Shown: one piece after another, positions 7,282 through 14,322 of the stretch | How the letters are laid out: the number at the start of each line of letters is the position of its first letter | How positions within the stretch are numbered: position 1 is the first letter of the stretch | Origin: Bacteroidota bacterium | Lineage (GTDB): Bacteria > Bacteroidota > Bacteroidia > Bacteroidales > Prolixibacteraceae | Direction of reading: 5' to 3' | DNA: 23,341 nt | Assembly (NCBI GenBank): GCA_013203755.1 | Contig: JABMPI010000405.1 | Location: 1 to 23,341, forward strand | Made by a program: the position numbers and the translations under genes | Notes under the pieces: model-generated | Databases searched by the model: none | What the model was told of the DNA's origin: nothing | Seen by the model: only the letters and a program-made list of their open reading frames with translations

Positions 7282-8460
7282 TTAAGCAATTACACCCGAA
7301 CCAATTAAATCATCTTCAAGATACCATGCGGCAAATTGCCCCGAAGTAATTCCGCGCTGTTCATCGTTAAATAAAAAGTAGGCTCCATCTTCTTTTAAAT
7401 GAATGGTGCCTTTTTCCAGCGGCTGACGATATCTAATCCGAATATCAAACTCTTTACTTTCTCCGGGTTTCATTTTCAAGTCGTGGCGAATCCAATGCAA
7501 ATCGTCGGTTGCAATGAACAGTCCTCTGCGGTATAATCCCGGATGTTCTTTTCCTTCACCCACATAAATTATATTTCGTTGAACATCGGTGGCAATTACA
7601 AAAAGAGGTTCTTTATGTCCCCCAATATTTAGTCCTTTTCGTTGTCCGATGGTATAAAAATGAGCTCCTTGATGTTCGCCAATTACATCACCCACCCATG
7701 GTTTATACGGATAAGGGAAACATAATTTGCGGTAGTTCTCCTCAGTGACTTCAATTTGCTTTTTCTTCTCCATAAATTTGGCCGGAACTTCAATAATATT
7801 TCCAACTTTAGGTTGAAGTTGTTGTTGCAAAAAGGTTGGTAAATCAACTTTCCCTACAAAACAGATTCCTTGCGAGTCTTTACGTTCAGCAGAAGGCAGG
7901 TTTTGTTCCCGTGCAATCTCACGAACTTCAGGTTTTAGCAATTCTCCAATTGGAAACATTGCTTTAGAAAGTTGGGTTTGATTCAATTGACACAAAAAAT
8001 AACTTTGGTCTTTGTTGGGGTCTTTCCCTGCAAGCAACTGATGAATAGTTTCTCCATTCACATCAATTTCACTTTTTCGGCAATAATGACCGGTAGCCAC
8101 AAAATCGGCATCAAATTTTAATGCCTCTTTAAGAAAAGAGTCGAACTTAATTTCGCGGTTACAGAGTACATCCGGGTTTGGAGTGCGGCCTGCCTGGTAT
8201 TCAGCAAACATGTAATCAACCACACGCTTTTTGTAGTCTTTGCTTAAATCTACAATATGAAAAGGGATGTCCAACTTTTTAGCCACCATTTTAGCAATCA
8301 AGGCATCTTCCTCCCAGGTACACGAACTGGTTATTGCACCAACACGTTCGTGCCAGTTCACCATAAAAAGTGCAACTAAATCGTGCCCTTGTTCTTTTAA
8401 CAAGTATGCTGCTACACTAGAATCTACCCCTCCTGAAAGTCCAACTACTACTCGGCTCAT
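7282..8460 (-). CDS. mnmA: tRNA-specific 2-thiouridylase
   Basis: Thiolates uridine 34 of tRNAs for Lys, Glu and Gln using sulfur relayed from a cysteine desulfurase. The PP-loop ATPase motif SGGVDSS is at residues 9-15. The two catalytic cysteines are present: Cys100 in NPDVLCNREIKF and Cys200 in SQGICFVG, matching Cys102 and Cys199 of the E. coli enzyme. Length 392 is slightly longer than average; the C-terminal beta-barrel region (RIRYRQP, TSGQFAAWYLEDDLIGSGVI) is complete. First gene of the mnmA-yicC-gmk-nadD-DUF5916 run, with its own promoter element 16 bp upstream. Confidence 0.96.
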   Translation of the reverse strand: MSRVVVGLSGGVDSSVAAYLLKEQGHDLVALFMVNWHERVGAITSSCTWEEDALIAKMVAKKLDIPFHIVDLSKDYKKRVVDYMFAEYQAGRTPNPDVLCNREIKFDSFLKEALKFDADFVATGHYCRKSEIDVNGETIHQLLAGKDPNKDQSYFLCQLNQTQLSKAMFPIGELLKPEVREIAREQNLPSAERKDSQGICFVGKVDLPTFLQQQLQPKVGNIIEVPAKFMEKKKQIEVTEENYRKLCFPYPYKPWVGDVIGEHQGAHFYTIGQRKGLNIGGHKEPLFVIATDVQRNIIYVGEGKEHPGLYRRGLFIATDDLHWIRHDLKMKPGESKEFDIRIRYRQPLEKGTIHLKEDGAYFLFNDEQRGITSGQFAAWYLEDDLIGSGVIA

Positions 8461-8797
8461 TTTTATTATTTGAGGTGCAAAGGTAGGAAAGAAAGAATTA
8501 ACTCAGAAATTATTGTTTTTTCAACAGATTATTTCCAAAACAAGCCATCTCTTTCCGGGAAACCCAACCTCAAAAAGGGTTTCAATTTCAGAATAATTTT
8601 TAATGTTGATGGTAAAACGAGCTTTGCCGCCAGAAACAATATTTCCTATTTTTATGTTTTAAATATCAGAGTTGATAAAGAGGAAAGCGAATCATTAAGA
8701 ATGTATTCGTTTTTTTAAAAATCAGACAATTTAATAGTGAAGTAGAAATCAATAATAATGCATTATTTTAAATGGATAGATATCTGTAAAATGCAGT
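8461..8797. other. 337-bp gap between mnmA and an exported protein gene
   Basis: Contains the mnmA promoter element (8477-8485). A hairpin-capable pair GAAACCC/GGGTTTC (8559-8565 and 8577-8583) has an 11-nt loop but no U-tract directly after it, and a 14-bp palindrome AATAATGCATTATT lies at 8752-8765. An 82-codon plus-strand frame starting with TTG crosses the gap but has no recognisable similarity and begins inside the mnmA promoter. No convincing gene or RNA seen. Confidence 0.5.
8477..8485 (-). promoter_or_regulatory. promoter -7 element for mnmA
   Basis: Minus-strand TACCTTTGC, a full match to TAnnTTTG with the common trailing C, 16 bp before the mnmA ATG. The -33 region is AT-rich without a clear TTTG. 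Confidence 0.6.
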
Positions 8798-9673
8798 TTA
8801 GTTTTTATTTCCAAACGGAATGGTAAATCCTAACCACGGAATTGCAACAAAAGCTCCAATGTCACCAACCGGAATCACAAAGCCATAATCGAGGGCTGCT
8901 TTATTAATAATCCAACGTCCGCCAAGCATCATTATACCAACACTTTCGCCTCCTGCATTTATGTAGTAATTTTCGGTAATAAAATAGCCCCTGCTTGTAA
9001 TCCTAAACATTGCGTTAATATTTATTAATGGAGTAGAAGACCATTCGCCACCAGCATAGCCATAGCCAAGCCCCAAAGTTACGTTATTGTTTGGGGTGCC
9101 AAATGTTGATAGTCCATAAACAATTCCAAATCCTGTTTCCGACTCGCCCAACACAGTTCCCATTAGTGCTCCTGCACCTAAGTTTACTTTGCCGTTAGCA
9201 ACAGGTATCGAAATTTTTGGTGTTATAAAAACCGGAGTAGGTCCTCCTCCAAATAAAAAAAGAGGGATAATTCCGCCACCAATTGAAAAATTGTCGGTTA
9301 CTCCATATGCAAATTGATTCCACAGTACCCAAATATTCTGATAGTAACCTTCTCCTTTTTTCAATCCATAACCATTTGGCGACCAAAAATATCGTGTGGA
9401 TTGTGGATTGTCAAACCAAAGGATGCCATTTTTTATTTGCTGAACATCTATTTCTTCTTGAATTCTAATATCCGATTTCTGAATGGATATTTGTCCTAGT
9501 TTGTTTGTTTCTAATACAATTTTTGAAGAATCTTGTGCTACAATTTTGCCAATGAATTCATTCCCGTCAGTAGTCTCAATTTTAATAATTAACGAATCTT
9601 GACTTGTTTGAGCCTTAGTTAGATAAACAAATGAGATTAATAATACAAGAAGTAAAACAGCTTTAGATTTCAT
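8798..9673 (-). CDS. exported protein of unknown function, possible small beta-barrel
   Basis: 291 residues; not assigned to a named family. The N-terminus is a clear signal peptide (KAVLLLVLLISFVYLTKAQ). Residues about 34-71 (DGNEFIGKIVAQDSS, then LGQISIQKSDI) form a short beta-rich module like those that often precede repeats in Bacteroidota surface proteins. From about residue 100 on the chain is glycine-rich with alternating strands (NFSIGGGIIPLFLFGGG, VTLGLGYGYAGGEW, IMMLGGRWIINKAALDYGF), ending IPWLGFTIPFGNKN. This suggests an outer-membrane or periplasmic barrel-like fold. It lies downstream of the helicase in the same direction, with 78 bp between. No function is proposed. Confidence 0.75.
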   Translation of the reverse strand: MKSKAVLLLVLLISFVYLTKAQTSQDSLIIKIETTDGNEFIGKIVAQDSSKIVLETNKLGQISIQKSDIRIQEEIDVQQIKNGILWFDNPQSTRYFWSPNGYGLKKGEGYYQNIWVLWNQFAYGVTDNFSIGGGIIPLFLFGGGPTPVFITPKISIPVANGKVNLGAGALMGTVLGESETGFGIVYGLSTFGTPNNNVTLGLGYGYAGGEWSSTPLININAMFRITSRGYFITENYYINAGGESVGIMMLGGRWIINKAALDYGFVIPVGDIGAFVAIPWLGFTIPFGNKN

Positions 9674-9751
9674 AGCGTAAAAGTTAGGATTAATTAAATT
9701 ATTTTACCTATCCATAAAAACGTTTAAGAAGAGTAAAGGTTTCAAATCTTT

Positions 9752-10990
9752 TTAATGTCTGCCTTTGAAATGTTTCGAAGGCTGACCTCCTTTTTTTCCT
9801 TTATGGAAAGCACCTTTTTTATGTTTGTTACGCGGATTGGGTTTTTGCCACTCCGGGCCTTTCCCTAAATGATCGGGCATTGGAATTTTAAATACTTCGC
9901 GTTCAATAAGTTCCTCAATTTGGTGGAACTTGTACATGTCGTCTTCATTCACCAAAGTAAGTGCAACTCCGGTGGTGTCTGCGCGAGCTGTTCTTCCCAC
10001 TCTGTGCACATAATCTTCAGCATCTTGCGGAACATCGTAGTTAACAACCAGATTAATATCTTTTACATCAATTCCGCGGCTCATTACGTCGGTTGCTACC
10101 AGAATGCGTATTCGTTTCGCCCGAAAACCCAGTAATACCTCTTCTCGTTCCGACTGCTCTAAATCTGAAGAGATTGCTTCAGCGGCAAATTTTTTTCTTT
10201 TAAGTGTTCTCGCTAATTCATTAACTGCCCTTTTTGTGGAACAAAAGATCAGAATACTGTTGTAGTCAGGGTTCTCGGAAATTAAATGACTAATCAGATT
10301 ATTCTTTTGCTGATTGTAAATAAGGTAAGCAGCCTGTAAAACTCCCTCTGCAGGTTTCGATCGGGCAATATTTATCTCTTCAGGATTCGTTAAAATCTTA
10401 GATGCTAATGTACGAATTTTGGGAGCCATTGTTGCGCTAAACATTAATGTTTGACGCTCTTTAGGTAAGTAGGATATAATTTTAACAATGTCGTCGTAAA
10501 ACCCAATGTCGAGCATTCTGTCCGCTTCATCTAAAATTAAATATTTAATAGTATCGAATTTTACATAGCCAAGATTAAGGTGCGAAATTAGTTTTCCGGG
10601 AGTAGCGATTACAATGTCGGCACCTTGTGTTAAAGCACGTCTTTGTCGTCCCCAATCGTCGGCATCGCCACCTCCGTAAATGGCAATAGAATGAATTCCC
10701 ATGGTATAACCAATTCCTTGCACTTGCTGGTCGATTTGTATAGCCAATTCGCGCGTAGGAACAATAATTAATGTGGTAGTTTCGCCTCCGGGTAAATCGA
10801 TTAGTAAGTCGAGTATTGGTAATAAAAATGCGGCAGTTTTACCTGTGCCAGTTTGTGCACAGGCTATTAGGTCTTTGCCCTCAAGAATTATTGGAACAGC
10901 TTGTTCTTGGATTGGTGTTGCGTTTTCAAACCCCATGTAATCGATGGCATCCAGCAAGTCGTCGTGTATTCCGAGTTCATTAAATTTCAT
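9752..10990 (-). CDS. DEAD-box ATP-dependent RNA helicase (RhlE-like)
   Basis: All core helicase motifs are present in order: Q motif (GFENATPIQEQ, about 20-30), motif I AQTGTGKT (45-52), Ia PTRELA, Ib TPGK, motif II DEAD (154-157), motif III SAT (185-187), motif V ATDVMSRGID (299-308) and motif VI HRVGRTAR (329-336). The C-terminus ends in a basic, Gly/Lys/His-rich tail (KHKKGAFHKGKKGG and onward), typical of RhlE-type proteins and thought to bind RNA nonspecifically. Likely roles are ribosome assembly or RNA turnover, especially in the cold; the specific role is not visible. A degenerate promoter element lies 26 bp upstream. Confidence 0.93.
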   Translation of the reverse strand: MKFNELGIHDDLLDAIDYMGFENATPIQEQAVPIILEGKDLIACAQTGTGKTAAFLLPILDLLIDLPGGETTTLIIVPTRELAIQIDQQVQGIGYTMGIHSIAIYGGGDADDWGRQRRALTQGADIVIATPGKLISHLNLGYVKFDTIKYLILDEADRMLDIGFYDDIVKIISYLPKERQTLMFSATMAPKIRTLASKILTNPEEINIARSKPAEGVLQAAYLIYNQQKNNLISHLISENPDYNSILIFCSTKRAVNELARTLKRKKFAAEAISSDLEQSEREEVLLGFRAKRIRILVATDVMSRGIDVKDINLVVNYDVPQDAEDYVHRVGRTARADTTGVALTLVNEDDMYKFHQIEELIEREVFKIPMPDHLGKGPEWQKPNPRNKHKKGAFHKGKKGGQPSKHFKGRH

Positions 10991-11016
10991 ATATTCCAGT
11001 CCCTTTTTTTGATTTT

Positions 11017-11025
11017 GTAAATGTA
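11017..11025 (-). promoter_or_regulatory. possible promoter -7 element for the DEAD-box helicase
   Basis: Minus-strand TACATTTAC matches TAnnTTTG at all but the last position and lies 26 bp before the ATG. Weaker than the other elements in this window. Confidence 0.35.
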
Positions 11026-11070
11026 GTTAAAATGTTTTCAATCAATCCAGTTAAACAAATTACAAGGCTA

Positions 11071-12078
11071 TTATATTGAAATATAACAATTAGTGTTACA
11101 TTTTTTGCAATACCCCTTCTCATTTAAGTTTTCAACTTTAATTTTGTAACGGTTTCTTTCAATTAACAAAGCATTGCAGTTTGGACAGTAGGTCGACGAA
11201 CGTTTTTCATCACTAACATTTCCTAAATAAACATGTTGAAGGTGTCGTTTTGCAATAACATACAAAGTCTCAAGTTTTTTAATTGGGGTAGGAGTTTGTT
11301 GCATTTTATGTTGTGGAAAGTAACGCGATAAATGTAAGGGGATTTGGTCTCCCAATTCCGAAGCAATCCATTTAACCATCTCGGTAAATTGATTTTCATC
11401 ATCGTTTAAATTGGGGATAACCAGGTTGGTGATTTCGAGATGCACATTACTCCTGGCAATTACTTTTAGTGCCTGTAAAACCGGTTCCAGTTTTCCTTTT
11501 GTCTGTTCACTGTAAAATTTTTCTGAAAATGCTTTTAAATCTACGTTGAATGCATCGATATGAGGCAGTAGTTTTTTTAGCGGTTTTTCGTTTATATACC
11601 CATTTGAAACCACTATATTTTTAAGCCCTGATTTTCTAGCCAATTTAGCGGTATCCAACAAAAATTCATAAAACGTTAAGGGTTCGTTGTAAGTGTATGC
11701 AATGCCTATATTGTTCCATGTTTTTGCTGCTTCATTCACAATTTTTTCAGAAGTAATGTCATGAAAACCATCAAATTCGTTGGCGTAACATTGCGAAATT
11801 CTGTGGTTTTGGCAAAAGCTGCATTGAAGGTTGCATCCCACTTCGCCAATAGATAAAGTGTTTTTTCCGGGATAAAAATGGTACAAAGGTTTTTTTTCGA
11901 TGGGGTCGACTCCAAGGGTAGCAACTTTATCGTATACCGAAGTTGTGAGTTTCCCGTTTTGGTTGGTTCGAACCTTGCAAATGCCAATTTGCTCAGGGTT
12001 TAACTCACAATTCCACGGACAAAGTTCACAACGAACTTTGTTATTTTCAAGTTTTATATAAAAAAGTGCTTCCTGCAT
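11071..12078 (-). CDS. amrS: AmmeMemoRadiSam system radical SAM enzyme
   Basis: A 335-residue radical-SAM protein of the AmrS/PflA-like type. The 4Fe-4S motif is CNLQCSFC (Cys82, Cys86, Cys89). An N-terminal Cys-rich part (CELCPWNCELNPEQIGIC, Cys17/20/24/34) and the GVDPIEKKPLYHFYPG segment are diagnostic of AmrS. The C-terminus carries a zinc-ribbon-like pair of CxxC motifs (YCPNC, then YCKKC). Family knowledge: AmrS occurs with AmrA and the Memo-like AmrB, and the substrate of the system is unknown. Neither partner is in this window. A strong promoter element lies 17 bp upstream. Confidence 0.92.
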   Translation of the reverse strand: MQEALFYIKLENNKVRCELCPWNCELNPEQIGICKVRTNQNGKLTTSVYDKVATLGVDPIEKKPLYHFYPGKNTLSIGEVGCNLQCSFCQNHRISQCYANEFDGFHDITSEKIVNEAAKTWNNIGIAYTYNEPLTFYEFLLDTAKLARKSGLKNIVVSNGYINEKPLKKLLPHIDAFNVDLKAFSEKFYSEQTKGKLEPVLQALKVIARSNVHLEITNLVIPNLNDDENQFTEMVKWIASELGDQIPLHLSRYFPQHKMQQTPTPIKKLETLYVIAKRHLQHVYLGNVSDEKRSSTYCPNCNALLIERNRYKIKVENLNEKGYCKKCNTNCYISI

Positions 12079-12095
12079 TTTGAAATTAATTGGTT

Positions 12096-12103
12096 CAAAG
12101 TTA
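12096..12103 (-). promoter_or_regulatory. promoter -7 element for amrS
   Basis: Minus-strand TAACTTTG, a full match to TAnnTTTG, 17 bp before the amrS ATG. Confidence 0.6.
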
Positions 12104-12152
12104 CGAAAAGAGGGAGTATGTTTTGTGAAATGGTAGAAGGTGGGTTCTTATG

Positions 12153-12313
12153 TATACTCAAACCAAATAGCTTTTCGGTTTTTATGCTTGTTCTTTTTAT
12201 CTACACCTTCATTAAAAAACTTTGTAGTAACCTGTTACAATGCAGTTTTTTACTTTGTTGTGAATAAAAATAACTACGCCTAATTTACCGAAAAGCTATC
12301 TGGTTTGAGTATA
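12153..12313. mobile_element. 161-bp foldback (MITE-like) element
   Basis: Two terminal arms of 27 bp (12153-12179 and 12287-12313) are reverse complements with a single mismatch; each outer end reads TATACTCAAACC. The interior continues as an imperfect palindrome (roughly two thirds matching by eye) down to a central hairpin with AAAAAACT/AGTTTTTT and GTAAC-CT-GTTAC. No ORF lies inside. The ends are TA, which would fit insertion at a TA dinucleotide as in IS630/Tc1-type elements, but no transposase gene is present and a single copy cannot prove mobility. A long structured RNA is the alternative. Confidence 0.6.
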
Positions 12314-12373
12314 TTAGAATGTCAGCTTGAGCGGGCGCGTCAAAATTCCGTAAATCACAAACAAAAGGCGAAT

Positions 12374-12537
12374 CAATGTCACCACCACATTAGTCACCCT
12401 AACAAAAATTGCAGCAATGTCACCATTACATTGATCGCCTGATAGAAAATTGGAGCAATGCCAACATGACGTTGGTCGAAAAAACGAAAAGTGAGGCAAT
12501 GTCACCACTACATTTGTTGCCCAAATAAAAATTGGAG
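12374..12537. repeat. four tandem copies of a 41-bp unit
   Basis: Units at 12374-12414, 12415-12455, 12456-12496 and 12497-12537, all exactly 41 bp and all beginning CAATG. Units 1, 2 and 4 share CAATGTCACC and a small palindrome AATGT-N7-ACATT; unit 3 diverges but has its own palindrome CCAAC-N5-GTTGG at nearly the same place. Most units end in an A-rich stretch and a TTGGAG-like tail. A degraded further unit follows from 12538, and AATGTCAG at 12317-12324 may be a trace of one upstream. No spacers are present, so it is not a CRISPR array. Confidence 0.8.
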
Positions 12538-12644
12538 GATTGTCATCGTGTTATGCCGTATTCTTTGCCATATTCAATTTGAAACTAAACTTTAAGAAAT
12601 TGTTCTTAATTACAAGAATACACGTGCCAGAAATAATAAATTTA

Positions 12645-12652
12645 TATTTTAG
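12645..12652 (+). promoter_or_regulatory. possible promoter -7 element for hisI
   Basis: TATTTTAG, followed by CA, matches TAnnTTTG at seven of eight positions and lies 22 bp before the hisI ATG. The same TTAGCA variant occurs at 15691-15696 ahead of the candidate small RNA. Confidence 0.4.
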
Positions 12653-12674
12653 CACCCATTCAAAAAATACAAAC

Positions 12675-13058
12675 ATGTCTAAAGAATACACCAACGAATT
12701 ATTAATTGATTTTGGCAAAGACAACGAAAAACTATTACCAGTTGTAACACAAGATTTTACAACAAAGGAAGTTTTGATTCTGTCTTTCGTAAATAAAGAA
12801 GCTTTTGAAGAAACACGCAAAAGTGGTTATGCAACCTATTGGAGTCGCAGCCGGAATGAACTCTGGAAAAAAGGATTAACATCGGGTGATATGCTTCGAA
12901 TGGAAGATATCCGAATTAATTGCGAACAGAACTCCTTATTGTTTTTGGTTACTCCTGAAGGGAAAGGTGCGTGCCATGCAAAAAAGGAAGACGGTAATCC
13001 GCACAGTTCTTGTTATTACAGGAAAATAAATGACAACAATACATTAGAAAACGTTTAA
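12675..13058 (+). CDS. hisI: phosphoribosyl-AMP cyclohydrolase-like protein, divergent active site
   Basis: A 127-residue stand-alone HisI, lacking the HisE half fused in most Bacteroidota. The open frame extends to 12540 but homology starts at MSKEYTNELL, so I use the ATG at 12675. The core VVTQDFTTKEVLILSFVN, YWSRSRNELWKKGLTSGD is typical. The usual metal motif DCDxD is replaced by NCEQN (82-86): the three aspartates that bind Mg2+ are Asn, Glu and Asn. The three zinc cysteines are kept (Cys83, Cys100, Cys113), but the last two are 13 apart instead of the usual 7, through an inserted KKEDGNPH-type segment. I recall NCEQN-type HisI from other phyla as a distinct subfamily, but could not check. 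Followed by the hisG-like gene. Confidence 0.82.
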   Translation: MSKEYTNELLIDFGKDNEKLLPVVTQDFTTKEVLILSFVNKEAFEETRKSGYATYWSRSRNELWKKGLTSGDMLRMEDIRINCEQNSLLFLVTPEGKGACHAKKEDGNPHSSCYYRKINDNNTLENV

Positions 13059-13066
13059 TAACACCA

Positions 13067-13197
13067 AAATTCAATGCTCGAATCTCAATTAAATACCAAC
13101 ATTCAAAAATCCAATTATTTAAAACTTATTTGTTTGAATAGTAGAGAACTGGAATTTGTGCTTGATTTATTTTTTTAGAGTTTGAGCTTTGGGATTT
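13067..13197. repeat. degenerate inverted heptamer array between hisI and hisG-like gene
   Basis: An imperfect palindrome filling nearly the whole 152-bp gap. The left arm (from 13067) runs in 7-mers such as ATGCTCG, AATCTCA and later ATCCAAT (13109-13115). The right arm, read as reverse complement from 13197, gives AAATCCC, AAAGCTC, AAACTCT in the same phase. GCTCGAAT at 13076 faces GCTCAAAC on the other strand at 13187. It is the most decayed member of the heptamer class in this window. Confidence 0.55.
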
Positions 13198-13210
13198 AAT
13201 AATAAATATC

Positions 13211-14257
13211 ATGCAAGAAGAAAAATTAGTAATTGGAATGCCAGCAGGATCGTTGGCTAACGCAAAACGTGGTGGGAACTTAATTGATTTATTAAGCCAT
13301 GCCGGATTTGAAACCAAAGGTTACGAATCAGGTGGTCCAACCGAATTTAAGTCGTTAAATTTTCTTTTTGGATGGGATGGCAGACCTCAGGAATTTGGCT
13401 CGCAGTTAGGAATTAATGAACTGGATGTTGCCATTGCCGGTGGCGACTGGATTAAAGAACGGATTTTGGAGTTGAAATTGGAATACAACACCGAAATTGA
13501 AGTTGAAGAAGTACTTTCGTTAAATCGTGGAGGTGTTCGTATTGTTGGAATTGCTGCACACGATGCTGAAGACAACTCAACGGATTTATTTAAGAGACTT
13601 TGCCAAACCAATGAAGTAATTACAGTAGTTGCAGAAATGCCTTATTTGGCATTGGATTGGGTTCAGAATAAGTTGAAAGAAATTGGGAAGTTTGATGAAT
13701 TTTCAGCTTTTAGCGTTCAAAAATATAAAACCCCTGCAAAAATTAAAAAGGGCATTGTTATTTACGAAACCTGGGGGAAAACCGAGGCAAAAGTAAAAAA
13801 TGGTGGTGCCGATTTAGGTGTGGAAATCACACAATCAGGAAGTGCAATCAGAAATTACGGATTAAAAATAATAGATGAAATTATGGTTTCGCAAACAGCC
13901 ATTTTCATCAATCCAAAACTAAAAAAGCACGGAACAAAAAGTAAACTCCTTAAAATGTTTTTGCTGAATTTATATGGAAGTGTAAATGCCGAACATAAAG
14001 TGATGATTTTATTTAATGTTCCAAATGGTTCTATTCCGGAAATTGAGACCTTTCTAAAAGAGAACAATTTGTACGCTGATGAACCGACAATAAATCCGGG
14101 TAAAACGCACACACAGTTTAGCATTCAGGTAGATACAAAACAGCATCAATTACCACTGGCACAAATTAGATTCGAACTGGCTTTACGAAATGCGGTAAAC
14201 ATTGATACGCTACCTATTGACTCATCGATCCCGAGTATTCATGTTTTGGGATTCTAA
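13211..14257 (+). CDS. hisG: ATP phosphoribosyltransferase-like protein (divergent long-form HisG)
   Basis: 348 residues, longer than the roughly 290 of usual long-form HisG. HisG would join ATP and PRPP in the first step of histidine synthesis. Landmarks: the N-terminal strand LVIGMPAGSL (6-15), where the canonical P-K-G lysine is Ala12; LDVAIAGGDWIKE (71-83); a PRPP-loop-like GADLGVEITQSGSAIRNYGL (199-218) with Asp to Glu and Thr to Ser/Ala changes from DLVxTGxTLRxNGL; and a HisG_C-like regulatory domain from about 258 (VMILFNVP, EPTINPG) where histidine feedback acts in the family. Alignment is good enough for fold assignment, but a changed substrate is possible. Paired with hisI-like; convergent with the dehydrogenase. 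Confidence 0.68.
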   Translation: MQEEKLVIGMPAGSLANAKRGGNLIDLLSHAGFETKGYESGGPTEFKSLNFLFGWDGRPQEFGSQLGINELDVAIAGGDWIKERILELKLEYNTEIEVEEVLSLNRGGVRIVGIAAHDAEDNSTDLFKRLCQTNEVITVVAEMPYLALDWVQNKLKEIGKFDEFSAFSVQKYKTPAKIKKGIVIYETWGKTEAKVKNGGADLGVEITQSGSAIRNYGLKIIDEIMVSQTAIFINPKLKKHGTKSKLLKMFLLNLYGSVNAEHKVMILFNVPNGSIPEIETFLKENNLYADEPTINPGKTHTQFSIQVDTKQHQLPLAQIRFELALRNAVNIDTLPIDSSIPSIHVLGF

Positions 14258-14322
14258 TTTGGATGTGGCTTTCTCCGAACCGCGATTTCGAACAGCCATT
14301 TGGAAATCGCTACACCCAATTT
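14258..14322. terminator. stem-loop shared by two convergent genes
   Basis: A perfect 8-bp stem GCGATTTC (14282-14289) / GAAATCGC (14303-14310) with a 13-nt loop lies between the hisG-like and dehydrogenase stops. Flanking TTGGATGTGGC (14259-14269) and its near-complement at 14309-14319 can extend the structure. Only short T/A runs follow on either side, so termination strength is uncertain, but position suits a bidirectional terminator. Confidence 0.45.

Noticed and set aside
8470..8718. 82-codon plus-strand frame in the gap upstream of mnmA
   Set aside because: Starts with TTG inside the mnmA promoter, has no recognisable domain and biased composition; likely chance.
8752..8765. 14-bp AT-only palindrome AATAATGCATTATT
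   Set aside because: Almost pure A/T, short, and without a T-tract; expected by chance in such sequence.
12314..12508. 64-codon minus-strand frame with periodic residues
   Set aside because: Periodicity comes from the 41-bp tandem repeats; no start context or domain.
12374..12537. CRISPR array
   Set aside because: The 41-bp units are contiguous with no unique spacers, and no cas genes are nearby.
12540..12674. N-terminal extension of hisI
   Set aside because: The 45 extra residues do not resemble HisI and overlap the promoter and the decayed repeat; the conserved protein begins at 12675.
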